In this document: in pieces, positions 23,821-34,504 of the stretch
How positions within the stretch are numbered: position 1 is the stretch's first letter
Layout of the letters: each line of letters opens with the position of its first letter
Origin: Tillandsia leiboldiana
Taxonomy: Eukaryota > Streptophyta > Magnoliopsida > Poales > Bromeliaceae
Direction of reading: 5' to 3'
DNA length: 64,000 nucleotides
Assembly: GCA_029204045.2 (NCBI GenBank)
Contig: CM055077.1
Location: 1,943,393 to 2,007,392 of the forward strand
Program-made: the position numbers and the translations under genes
Notes under the pieces: generated by a model
The model's input: only the letters and a program-made list of their open reading frames with translations
Database searches by the model: none
Told to the model about the DNA's origin: nothing

Positions 23821-25023
23821 TCACTTGTGACCTCTCAATTGGCTTCTCAACTGAAAAACACCATCATCCCCAAACTCCTCCACCCACCTCTGGAGCTCCC
23901 TCCGCATCCTCCAATCCAACACCCCTCTATCCTCCATCTCCCCCAGCAAAGCCGCGGCGTCCCCCATCCTCTTCCTCCTGCACATCTCCCCCAGCAGCGC
24001 CCTCCACGAGATCCCGTCCACCGCCCGCCCCGCGCCCGCCGCCTCCCGCACCGCGCGCTCCGCGTCCCCGACCTCCCCCTCCATCGCGAGGGCGCTCACG
24101 AGCGCGTCGCACGCGCGCGCGCTCGGCGCCAGCCCCTTGGCCCGCATTTCGTCGAACAGCTCGCGAGCGTTCCGCGTGCGCCCCTGCGCGCAGAGACCGT
24201 GGACGAGGTGGCTGTACGTGTGCTCGTCGGGCTCGCAGTGGTACACGCGGCCCATCTGGTGGAACACGCGGAGCGCGTCGTTGAGGTGGAGCGACTCGGC
24301 GTAGCCCCGCACGAGGGCGTTGAGCGCGACGATGTCGGGCTCGATCCCGGAGTCGACCATCTGGCGGAAGAGGGCGCGCACGACGTCCGTGTAGGCGTGG
24401 CGCACGTAGGAGTCGGCGCCGCCGCGCGCGAGGAGCGCGGTGAAGAGGAGGGCGTAGGTGTGGGCGGTGGGCCGCGCGGCGGGGTCCGGGGACGCGCGCA
24501 TGCGGGTGTAGACGTGCACGGCCTTACCGAGCTTGCGGAGCTCGCAGTAGAAGTAGACGAGGGCGTTGAGGAGCGGGGCGGGGGGGTCGGGGAGGGAGAG
24601 GGCGAGGGAGGCGAGGGAGTCGAACTCCGGAAGGAGCCGCGCGGACGCGAGTTTCTTGAGCGCGGCGAGGAACGGGGCGGGGTCGGGGCGGGGGCGGAGG
24701 AGGCGATGGGGGTGGAGGTGGAGCGCGTGGGTGAGGACGCGGAGTGAGACGCGCGGGTCGGGCTCGGCGTAGAGCGCCGCGGCGAGGTCGGCGCCGGTGA
24801 AGCGCGCGGGGAGGGAGGCGAGGGCGCGCTCGACGAGGGTTTCGTCGATGGGCGGAGGCTTCGGCGGCCGCCTCCGCCGCGCGCGGCCATAGTCGGGGGC
24901 TGAGGAGAAGAGAGGAGAACGGTGGAGGAGGACGAAGATGAAGTTCGTGGGAGGGATCGAGGGGATTAGGGTTTGAGGAATTATTAGGTTTCGCGAGGTG
25001 CGTCGAAGGGAAAGGGAGAGCAT
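23821..25023 (-). CDS. Pentatricopeptide repeat (PPR) protein, P class, predicted mitochondrial
   Basis: A single-exon gene of 400 residues from the ATG at 25023. The frame is open upstream to 25140, but those 39 residues include a Tyr run coded by a trinucleotide repeat, so I choose MLSLSLRRTSRNL. That start gives a Ser/Arg/Leu-rich, acid-poor N-terminus typical of an organelle-targeting peptide. From about residue 165 helix-pair PPR units follow, for example HTYALLFTALLARGG, EPDIVALNALVRGYAESLHL, EPDEHTYSHLVHGLCAQGRT, APSARACDALVSALAMEGEV and ISWRALLGEMCRRKRMGDA. No DYW or E domain is seen at the C-terminus (ending RSQLRGHK), so this is a short P-class protein. Such proteins bind organelle transcripts; the target RNA cannot be told from this sequence. 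The coding sequence is very GC-rich, producing long false frames on the other strand. Confidence 0.88.
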   Translation of the reverse strand: MLSLSLRRTSRNLIIPQTLIPSIPPTNFIFVLLHRSPLFSSAPDYGRARRRRPPKPPPIDETLVERALASLPARFTGADLAAALYAEPDPRVSLRVLTHALHLHPHRLLRPRPDPAPFLAALKKLASARLLPEFDSLASLALSLPDPPAPLLNALVYFYCELRKLGKAVHVYTRMRASPDPAARPTAHTYALLFTALLARGGADSYVRHAYTDVVRALFRQMVDSGIEPDIVALNALVRGYAESLHLNDALRVFHQMGRVYHCEPDEHTYSHLVHGLCAQGRTRNARELFDEMRAKGLAPSARACDALVSALAMEGEVGDAERAVREAAGAGRAVDGISWRALLGEMCRRKRMGDAAALLGEMEDRGVLDWRMRRELQRWVEEFGDDGVFQLRSQLRGHK

Positions 25024-25140
25024 TTCGCGAAGAGGGTGATGATCGATCGTGGTGAAGCTCAAAAATAAATAATAATAATAATAATAATAAAACAATTGAT
25101 GATTTCTAATTGGGCCGGCCCATTTGTCAATACGGCCCAT

Positions 25141-26885
25141 CTAAAATACGACATAAATGAAAATATATTTTTTGGCCCATTAAAATGGCCCGGCCTAGTA
25201 TTTATGATTCTAAGTATTATATCTTGCTTGGTTGGATGCTGTAAAAAAAAATATTACCACAAGGAATAATTTACTTGGTTACATTTGTAGTCGAAAATTA
25301 TGTTTTACAAACTTCATTTTTTTATATAAAATATATAGGATGGTAACATTAGCACCAATGTAGGTAAAGGCATCTCATATTTAAATTTACTCTCTCAAGT
25401 TGGTTCATAAAGGTTTCGCGATCAAATGCACCTTTTGCACATCATATGTATCTCTTTTTTCACCATCTACACTTAAATATGTTGTCACTTTGAAAGCACT
25501 CTTGCTTTATTTTTTACTGAATATTTTTTTTTTTCTCCCTCTCTCTCTCTCTAAAATGGGTCCTTTTTTCTCGAGCGCACATAAATTTTGCGTGCGAGGC
25601 AATGAATCGGGTCTAGGCCATACAACTGTGTGGGCCGAAAACATCTTGCATCAGTAAGATAGTGATACTGCTACATGTGGACGTAGAATTTTTCTGTACA
25701 CAGAATTGCGTCTAATGCGCACTCAATACATGATTATTAAGTGTGCATTTGCCTTCACATCAGCTCTATAATGGGAGGAGGATGGACTGTCACCAGACAC
25801 AACAAATGACACGAAATTATTTGAGCTGCTACAGACAGCAATCGAAGTCAAAAGGAGTGACATTGGAGGAGTATTTTGTACTGTTGTTGATGTGGCACCA
25901 TCCTATTGGTCTCAATCAATTTCAGGATGTTGAATCCCTTTTCGACCTGGTCTTTTTAATTACAGCTTTTGCTGACTTTTGGAGCAATAGAGCAGTGAGT
26001 AAGGTCCCCCAGTGCAGTGCATTGGTTGTGTGTCCCAACATAATTAAAAGGACTCTTTAACCTACAGGATGGAGAAGGTGTAGCCCCATCCCATATTTGG
26101 TCTCATTTTTATCTAATTAGTACTTCTCTAAAAAGTGCCATTAAGTTAAACATTTTAGTTTGTTTAAAGGGCTTTTGATTAATTAGTTGTTCCGCGCGGT
26201 TCTGTTCTCGTAATTAACTCTAGATGATGATTAGAAAAGATTGAGGAAGGGCTTAATTACCGTCGCGCACAAAGAAGTAATAAGATCCTGAATTCGAAAG
26301 TAAATGTTTTAGTCGAGTCCAAGCAAAATACTAAAATGATACTTCATTAAACAAGATACGTACTCCCCGAAGTAAAAGTTTTAGGCTTTAAATTATTTTT
26401 TACTCCTTAGGTAATTAAATATTAATTTATAAACCTGTTTGTATACACATCTGTTTTCTATTGATCATCAAAATTTATCCATCTTCTCGTGATTATTAAA
26501 ATATACATATATATTGTTGGCGCAAGCAAAATAGTACCGAATGGTAGACGATTTGAACCACGCATTTAGTCTACATGAGCGAAAGAGAAGAGAACACGTT
26601 GTGCATTAAAAGTTGAAAAAAAGACGTCCGAAAATGAAGGAGTTTGAGCGAAAACGACTGAAGACGTAGGCATAATTTCTACAACTTATAAAAAAACGTG
26701 ACTGTAACACTCCCGATGACGCTAGCCAACCCGTAACAACAGTTAAATATAAATACTATAAATAGTATTTTTGATCGTGATGCATTCCAGAATTAATTTA
26801 AAAATTGATCGACACAAAAAGAGACGTGCTTGACTTCGTCAACACGACCTAATCAAGATCCCCTCAAGTTTCAATCCAACACACA
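25141..26885. other. Intergenic DNA with one coding-like relic
   Basis: Mostly AT-rich. A CT tract is at 25540-25554. A short stretch around 25769-25930 reads like an old exon (see the separate entry). No functional gene is supported. Confidence 0.5.
25772..25930 (+). pseudogene. Possible exon relic of unknown origin
   Basis: One plus-strand frame reads WEEDGLSPDTTNDTKLFEL, followed by LQTAIEVKRSDIGGVFC and TVVDVAPSYWSQSISGC. Its amino-acid composition looks protein-like rather than low-complexity. It is bounded by stop codons at 25769 and 25931 and has no start. I do not recognise the family. It could be a degraded gene or transposon fragment, or chance. Confidence 0.25.
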
Positions 26886-26890
26886 TATAT

Positions 26891-27062
26891 GAGCAATGCT
26901 ACATGTACACCCCGAAGGGGTGTACATCATACACCTCTACCATTTTAATGGTGGCGATATTTTTTACGGGTCACATCGAGTGACCCATCATCACACCCCC
27001 ACCCTTAGATAGGTGGGGTGTATGATGTACACCCCGAAAGGGGTGTACACATAGCATTTTCC
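26891..27062. mobile_element. Fold-back MITE, family A
   Basis: The ends 'gagcaatgctacatgtacac' and 'gtgtacacatagcattttcc' are inverted. Inside, 'gggtcacatcgagtgaccc' forms a hairpin and 'accccgaaggggtgtacat' recurs in inverted form. The 4-base sequence ATAT flanks both sides and could be a target duplication, but the AT-rich context weakens this. Confidence 0.75.
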
Positions 27063-27415
27063 ATATGCAAATAAAGTTACAGAAAATTTCAACCCAGTTA
27101 CCATCAGAAACTTCCTTTTACAATCTTTTCCTTAACACAATGAAGAGGTGGTGGGACAGTGTGGATTCTTGGGACAATGAAGAGGTAGGTAAAATTCCTC
27201 ACACTAAGATTTGTACTTTCTAGGTAGCAATCATAAATTTACCAAGTTGAGCCACTTTAGCAATATTTTTTCTATTAAAACGTACGGAGACACCCCCTTT
27301 GGAAATTAGTGCTCCAATGATGTGTTGCTACATAAAATAATAGGAATTTTAATTAATTCACGCATAATAAGAAAATTTATTTTTTTATAAAAATTAGAAA
27401 AAAATAATTATCTGC

Positions 27416-28075
27416 TGTGGTAAGTCGGTGAATTCAAAATTATCAATTCAAAATATTTAAGTGTAATTGTTATTATAAGTGTCTAAGAATTTATATATAT
27501 ATATCTAATCTTAACTTCATTTCTATCCGATGCGGGATTATTGAGGTGTCACGGGTATTTTCCGTTTAAGTCTGACGTTCTCGTCAGTCTAATCATACAC
27601 ACGGCTCAAAATCATAGGGCATTAGCATCCAATTTAAGATCACTTGTCGCGTTAATACCCAATCACACACACGACCCAACAGAACGTCAGTCAAATCACA
27701 CATATAGCCCAAAATTACCATGCAATAGAATCCAATCCAAGATCACTTGTCTCGCTAACGCCCAATTATACAAACAGCCCAAAAATACTAGACGATGCGA
27801 GACTTGTCTAGCTAGTGTTGTCATTCATACCCTAAAATTATCTATCATCTTGTCATTTAGATCATGATTCAGCCGAGACTTATCACGTACTTCGGTTGAT
27901 GATTGGCTCTGATATCAAATGTAACGATCCACTCTTACTAATAATAATAACTTGTTGGGTTCAAACCACCAGTCTAAAATACTTAAGTTTGGTTTATATT
28001 ACTAATGTCTATAATTTTTTATATATTTAATTATAATTCTATTTTTATTTGATATGGAACAACTGGAACGTTACA
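27416..28075 (-). mobile_element. Degenerate TRIM-like miniature LTR retrotransposon
   Basis: Two diverged direct repeats of about 140-156 bp lie at 27416-27552 and 27920-28075. They share 'ttcaaa(a/c)', 'aaaata(t/c)ttaagt', 'tgtctaa/ataattt' and 'cttcatttctatccgatgcggg' or its equivalent. The right copy starts TGTAACGATCC and ends GTTACA. Just left of it, 'ggctctgatatca' is the complement of a tRNA-Met primer binding site (TGATATCAGAGCC), so the element reads on the minus strand. Only about 370 bp lie between the repeats, with no ORF, as in TRIM elements. Confidence 0.55.
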
Positions 28076-28086
28076 TGTGGATACAT

Positions 28087-28087
<1 letters not shown>

Positions 28088-28162
<75 letters not shown>
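28088..28162. repeat. (TA)n microsatellite
   Basis: A long uninterrupted TA dinucleotide run next to the TRIM-like element. It is followed by a degraded family B MITE at about 28166-28345. Confidence 0.95.
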
Positions 28163-28164
<2 letters not shown>

Positions 28165-28345
28165 CTATACTTTTATGAGTATAAGAGCCTTTCATACTCA
28201 TAAATTTTCGATTCTTAGATGAAAAAATATGTGGTCCCATAGGTTTATACTATTTCACCAACAACCCACTAAATTCTAGAAAGACCACTATCATTTTAAC
28301 CGCACATTCGTACATTCAAAAATAAAAAAATTATGAGTACAAAGA

Positions 28346-28766
28346 ATATAGTAGACGCCAATCTCATGAGGAATTGTAGGGTTAGATGAAAATAATTTAT
28401 GCAATCAACCAATCTTATGGCGAAATGTAGGATTTTTTGAAAGCTGAAAATAAGTTATGTGATGGGATAGATGGATAATGCACATATAGTAATTTCTCTT
28501 TAAATATACTGTTTATTCTTTTTGTTAATATTATTATGTAACGATTTGTTTCTATCAAAATATATAAAAATCTCGTTAAAATTAACAACACACTGTTAAC
28601 TATTAGTAGTATTAAGTGTGTTAATAAATGGGCAGAATCACAACTAAATTTGATAGAATCCTCAAATCTACCTAATATTTTTTTTAAAAAAAATCACATT
28701 AAAATAATAAAAAATGGGATTTCTTTAATAAAAATACATCTTTACCAATTTTTTCAAAATGCCCAA

Positions 28767-28801
<35 letters not shown>

Positions 28802-29943
28802 GAAAAGACAAAGACTTGTCAAAATGCTTACAATTCCTCCATTGATTGGACCTGTTTCTCTATCATTACATTTCATATACAAAATTACAAACAAATTAAG
28901 CTTGTACATATTATTTTGTATATTTTTGTTTTCTTAAAATTAATTGTGAAGCCATTGCTGAATTTTATATAAAATTTGAATTTTTGAATCGATCTGAAAT
29001 TGGGATACAATCATGCTGAAATTGATGCAAATTTTTATATAAAAATTATAGAGTTATTAATATGGAATTATATAATGATTAATTCATAAAATTTTTCAAC
29101 ACAGGTTGGTAGATAATAATAGATACATAAAAAAAATATACTCCGAGAATAATATTTATAATATATATTCATATAATTCAGATAATTATACAAAGATCGA
29201 TTTTCTGTCTTCGTATTGCGAAATTCATAAATTTTTTACTTTTCGATTTTCTGCTTCCAAATAATTCCTAACTCTATAACCTCTTTCTCTTTCAATTCAA
29301 CAATCATTCTCAAATCTTAAACCAAAGTAAAATGATAAAAAAACCATAGCTAATTTTTTGTATATATATATATATATATATTGTTTTGGAAATATTTTAT
29401 GAGGCACTAGTTTGAAATTGCATCCCTTGCATCCTACTCTTCTTAAGCATAACAGCTGGTCCACCCTGTCCAACCAATTTGAAATTGCAAAGACTAAATA
29501 AATGGGTCTTCCTCCTTTTTCTTTTTCTTTTTTTTTAAAAAAAAGAAAATAATAATAAATTATTTTTACTTTAGCACTTTAAAATTAATACAATAACTAG
29601 TGCCCTTTTTTAGCCTTTTAAAAAAGCAAGCACTAATTCCTTGCTAAGCTCACAGAAACCACCAATTTTAAAAGCATCTTTATTGATTGTTATCTCCCCA
29701 TAAATGCATTTGCTTTTTCTATTCCATTAATGGAGTTTAGGGGGCAGAGAAAAAAAAAAAGAACAAAAAAATAAAATAAAAATAGAAACTTATCAGTTAC
29801 CAGTGGCATTAATTCTCATCTTATCTTAAATTCCTTTTTGGAAAATTAAGTTGAAGTGAAATTAAGAACCTAGCAACAAAAGCTAATCTATAGAATTTTA
29901 GAAAAGGAAAAGAGCAAGTTTGGACTTTGGAGATGCTGGGAAC

Positions 29944-29974
<31 letters not shown>

Positions 29975-30233
29975 CCCATTTATGGAAATATAGCCCACCA
30001 AATCTCAAGGTTAGTTTTGAGTTCTCTTGCATCATAGAAATCGTAGGAAAAAAAACAAAAACAAAAAAAACAAAGAGAGAAATGAAAAAGCAAAATCAAA
30101 TACATAATAATCATCATCAATCTCTAACCTCAAAATTAAAAAGAAAAAAAAAAAAAAACGGAAGAAAAAAAAGGGGAAAATCCCAAGGCAATAAAGAGAG
30201 ACTCCACGAATTAATTGTAGTAATAAGAATAGA
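28346..30233. other. AT-rich spacer and 3' flank of the VQ gene
   Basis: No gene is supported. A poly(T) run at 28769-28800, a (TA)n tract at 29360-29381 and poly(A) runs at 29943-29971 and around 30140 are the only clear features. Confidence 0.6.
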
Positions 30234-30980
30234 TCAGGGAGAAGAGGAGAGCTTGGGGGAGGTCACCGGGAAGAGGGGGAGGAGGCGTGGCGGTGGTTCG
30301 GCGGCGCCGCCGCCGCCGCGCGGCGAGGGGTGGAAGTAGAAGCCCTTCTCGGCGATCGCCCTCTCCTCCTCCTCCGCCGCCGCTGCGGCGGCGGCGAAGG
30401 AGTCGGGTGGGCCTGGGCGCGGCGAGCGGTTGAAGACGCCGTCGGGGCTCAGTGGCGTCACGGGGCTCAGCGCCAGCGACCGGAACCCCAGCACGCTCGG
30501 TGACGGCACATCCCCTTGCCCCCACGGCGAGCTAGGGTTAGGGTTAGGGTTAGGGTTAGGGCTCCGGAGCGCGGGCGAGGAGAGGGGACCGATCGTCTTG
30601 AGGCTCTTGAGGCCGCCGCCGCCGCGGCGCTCGTAGAGCTTGAAAGATGGCTTCTTCGGAGCCACGGCGGAGCGGGCGGCGGAGGTCGTCGTCGTCGGCG
30701 GCGGCGGCGGCGCCGATGAGGACGGGGAGCCGGTGAGCATCTGGACGACCTGCTTGAAGGAGGAGGGGTCGGCTTGGACGAAGGTGGTGGACGGCGCGGT
30801 CTCGATCGGCCGCGGCAGGGGCCTTAGGGTTAGGGAAGGGACCAAGACGCCATTGTTGGCGCAGGCGCTGGCGCTCGTGGAGGACGATGAGGAAGAGGAA
30901 GGCGACGATGCCTTGCTAGGGGAGGTGGGTTGTGGTTTGGGATTTGAAAACTCTCGACCGTTGGGCACTTGGATCTCCAT
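30234..30980 (-). CDS. VQ-motif protein (MPK-substrate type)
   Basis: A single exon of 248 residues. The VQ motif FKQVVQMLTG is at residues 75-84, after a Ser-rich N-terminus and LTLRPLPRP. The C-terminus has the block EERAIAEKGFYFHPSPR and LLPLFPVTSPKLS, conserved in the VQ4/VQ13/VQ19/VQ31/VQ33-type group. Several Ser-Pro and Thr-Pro pairs (SPVTPLSPDG, SPRPGPP) are candidate MAP-kinase sites. Known members are nuclear partners of WRKY transcription factors, and some are released or degraded after MPK3/6 phosphorylation during immune signalling; for this protein that is inferred. VQ genes are typically intronless, as here. An unusual NPNPNPNP stretch is coded by a telomere-like (TTAGGG)n repeat at 30534-30561. 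Confidence 0.92.
   Translation of the reverse strand: MEIQVPNGREFSNPKPQPTSPSKASSPSSSSSSSTSASACANNGVLVPSLTLRPLPRPIETAPSTTFVQADPSSFKQVVQMLTGSPSSSAPPPPPTTTTSAARSAVAPKKPSFKLYERRGGGGLKSLKTIGPLSSPALRSPNPNPNPNPSSPWGQGDVPSPSVLGFRSLALSPVTPLSPDGVFNRSPRPGPPDSFAAAAAAAEEEERAIAEKGFYFHPSPRGGGGAAEPPPRLLPLFPVTSPKLSSSP
30534..30561 (+). repeat. Telomere-like TTAGGG repeats inside the VQ coding sequence
   Basis: At least four TTAGGG units in a row on the plus strand. On the coding (minus) strand they read as Asn-Pro repeats. A similar, shorter run lies in the 5' leader at about 30990-31010. Confidence 0.9.
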
Positions 30981-30987
30981 CGATGTA

Positions 30988-31010
30988 TATTAGGGTTAGG
31001 GTTAGGGTTT
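30988..31010 (-). promoter_or_regulatory. Telo-box-like motif in the 5' leader of the VQ gene
   Basis: 'tattagggttagggttagggttt' lies 10-30 bases upstream of the VQ start codon; on the coding strand it reads AAACCCTAACCCTAA. AAACCCTAA telo-boxes are common near plant transcription starts. Function here is inferred. Confidence 0.4.
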
Positions 31011-33233
31011 GTGTGTGTGGGAGAGAAGATGAAATGCGAAGAACCTAGCTCTCCTACTCTCTCCCTCTCTCTCTCAGTAAGAGACTTTTCCCTTTTGATA
31101 TTTTTCTTTTGTCCTTAAATGTAAATTAAGAGAACCTATACTCCTATATAGTATATAGGGATCTATTTGCGTATTATTAGGGCTTCGACGGGCGAGTTGA
31201 AAAGTGCGGCGTCATTGACTCAGTGAGCCTCTCTCTTTGACTCCACCAGAAACTAATTTTGGATCTACTAAATTGTCTTTATTGCATTCTCCTCCAAAAA
31301 TATTTATAAATTGCATATTTATCCTAATAATGTTTGTCTTTTTTACTTTTGGTCTTTTTTAGGATGAATAGGAAAAAGTTGATATAAAGGCAAAGTAGGT
31401 TTGAATAGAAATAACATGTTCTTATTATTATATATATTAATCTAGAAGCCCAGATAATTTTTTTTTTATGTATATTAGTAATGCAATAAAGAGAATAATT
31501 TACTATTTTTTGTAAATTTATTTTTTTGAACAAAAAAAAAATAAAAACCAAAGAGAGAGAGAGAGAGAGAGAGTAGGGTATTGTCCCTTTTTTTTTTTTT
31601 TCCTTTTTTTTTTTTCAGTAACATAATTGAAGTATCTCTGCTTTTGGTACTGCCATAAAGGATGAAACAAAAGGTGGCATCTAATTCCTAAAATTTGATG
31701 GGTTGTGAGAGCAACAACACTCCTCCATCTATTCCCCAATCAAGTCAAAAACCAACATATAAATGTCACCAATTGCCACAACAAGATAATTTATTGGTCA
31801 CAACTAACAAATAATAATAATAATAATAATAACTTCAACTTTCTATACACATATTTAGTATTTATTTTTTAACAGAATATAAGTGTAATATAAATTTTGT
31901 CCTTATAAATATATTTTTTTAAAAATTTTAAAAATTTTAACTGTTAAAAAAATATACTTATGATTAAATATAATATCTAAAACGGTAAAAAAATAAATTT
32001 ATTTCACTCACTGTATCATTAATTATATTTTTCTAACGGATATTAATAGCAAGGACATCATATATGAACAATTTAAAATTTTTGAAAAAATAAATATAAA
32101 AAATTGAACTTTGTTGAAATATATCTGTTATTCGATATGTTTACAGAAAGCTGTAGTACCGAAGAATCTATGGAACTATAATATCGTTTTCAATTTTAAG
32201 GTGTTTAAATAAACGATTCATATCGTTAAATATAATTTAGAGTATATAAAGTTCTTAAAAATAAAATTTTAATTTTTTTATACTGTTTACTAAATAAATA
32301 AATTATGTCAAAATAAATAATAGAAATTAAATAATTTTTAAAATTTGAGAACACAATTTTTAAATTTAAGATTAAGAATTCTGACCTTTATCTAGATATT
32401 TTAATATATTTTTATTAAAATTTTAATAAATTTAAATTTTTCTATATTGTTAAATTATAAAATCACTCCAATAATTATTAAAAATTGATAAATTTGAAAT
32501 AATTTAATTATAAAATAAACTATCTGGAAAAATATAAAATTATATTTTTTAAAAAATTTTAAATATTCTATATTAATTTTTGTTGATTTTAATATTTTAA
32601 AATTGAAAATGAGAATGAAACCTTGATACTATAAATATAAATATTATGTGTGTGTGTATATAATATATATATCAACTAATGGTGGAAATAGTAATGATTA
32701 CTAAAGCACCTCTCCCGAACTTGCCTTTATTAATTAATAAATGAAATTGAGTGGGTCAAGCTTTTTCTAGGTAAAAGTTTGTGTAGACCCCTCCATTATA
32801 GCACAATTTAGAAATGGCCAATTTTAACTTTTAATATTTTAAATTGACCCGATCCAAATGACAAAAAAAAATTTGTTGATTAGTATTCAAAATTCTAAAT
32901 TCAAAATTATTATTGTATATTTTTAAATTTATTTTTATAAACAAAACGAATAATATATTATTAATTAAAAAAAATTAAATTAACTGTTTTAAAGTAATAT
33001 TTAGTAAAAAATAAAAAAATAAATTAATCACCCATAGGTAAAATACCCGTGAACTTTACTAAAAAATTTAACTTAAGTGAAGAAAGTATTAATTAAAAAG
33101 TTAAATTAAGAGTCCATTGGTTGGTTTAAATAAGAAAAATATTTGTTGTATAGATGTGCATTTTACATCTCATCTATTCTAAAATAAAATAAATTTTATT
33201 AATCACTTTTCACCATTGGATCGGTGAGATGTG

Positions 33234-33282
<49 letters not shown>

Positions 33283-34200
33283 AGATGTATAAATAACATC
33301 ACTCTTTAAATAATATATATATATATAAATATGAATATTGGTTAATGAGTTTTTATTTTGATGAAACTATTTCAAAAGGGCATCAAATTTCAATTTAGCT
33401 TACTAAACGTTTCATACTTTGGGTGTAATATGTAAATGGTAATATTTTATTAAAGTGTTGTATTTGTACATGTAATTATTATTATAAAAAATATATTTTT
33501 TAACTAAGGGACTTTTTGGAAACTACAAAAAATAGTACATAGTATTTTTTTTTTATTTTAGTATTAATACATCATAATATCATATTACTCTATTTATATA
33601 CTATTTGGATGGACACTATATTACTCAATTTTACCAATTTGTGAGTAAGAATCATTTTTATTTTACAGCAAAAATATTTTATTTTAGATTATAAATTATA
33701 TTTTTTTAAACTCAAGAATAATAAATATAATATAAATAAAATAATTATTTTTCAAAACTGACAAAATTTTGAATTTTGTGTTTTTTTTTTTTTTGATTTG
33801 GTCTCTTTCTTTCTCGGGATTGGCAGATGCAACGGAATTCAAATGTTTTAAGTGGCTTCTCTCATCATTGCCACGTGGATTAACACTCTTGCACATGTCC
33901 TCTTTGCTAAATAAATCAAACACTAGGGCATTTAAAAGATAAATAAAAAGTAAAAACCTTAAGTGAATTTATTGGAATTATTAATTATTTTGAATCAACT
34001 ATTTAATTTTATTATTTAATTTTTAAATTTATTTAATTAAAATTAGTTAATAATATTTTTATTTTAAAATTTAAAATTTTGTTTATTATTATAACTTCAG
34101 TTAGCATATTTCATACCATTTTCGTAATTATAGATTTATTAAAATAAAAATGATAAAATAAAAAATAAAAAACCTCACCAGTTACACTATCTTATATGTC
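31011..34200. other. Long AT-rich spacer
   Basis: About 3 kb with no supported gene. It contains a CT tract at about 31058-31076, a (GA)n tract at 31551-31573, poly(T) runs near 31590-31617, a (TA)n tract at 33238-33280 and a fragment at 33130-33300 resembling the fold-back element before the DUF506 gene. Confidence 0.65.
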
Positions 34201-34355
34201 AAAAAAAAAAAAAATTGTTTAAGAAAAAGGTAGCATGCTATTCACTTCGTTTATTTTTAAAATAAATTTAACTGAAAATACGTAACAATTAGACTTCAAA
34301 TTTGAAATCTCAGATATCAATCACTAAATCCTTTGTCACTTGCGTCAGGGACGGT
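34201..34355 (-). mobile_element. tRNA-derived SINE copy
   Basis: On the minus strand it runs from CGTCCCTGACGCAAGTGAC (box A-like), through GATTGATATCTGAGA and a mutated box B, to TAGCATGCTACC and an A-rich tail (the T-rich or A-rich run at 34201-34216). Together with 6490-6640 it defines the family. It lies about 150 bp beyond the stop codon of DRP5A. Confidence 0.6.
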
Positions 34356-34504
34356 CGATCTTATATGTCAAAAGTTAATTTGACATTTTATGAATTGAAC
34401 GAAAGGCTGATAATGAAACAAATCGTGGAATCGACATTACAACAAGTGAAATTTCAGTCTCAATCATTTGAATTATAAAGCCGCGAATTGGAAGGACTCA
34501 CAGA

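Noticed and set aside
23827..24890. Long frames on the plus strand and in another minus-strand frame
   Set aside because: Shadows of the GC-rich PPR gene; His/Arg/Pro/Glu-rich low complexity.
30534..30561. Chromosome end from telomere-like repeats
   Set aside because: Only about four units, inside a coding frame, with genes on both sides.
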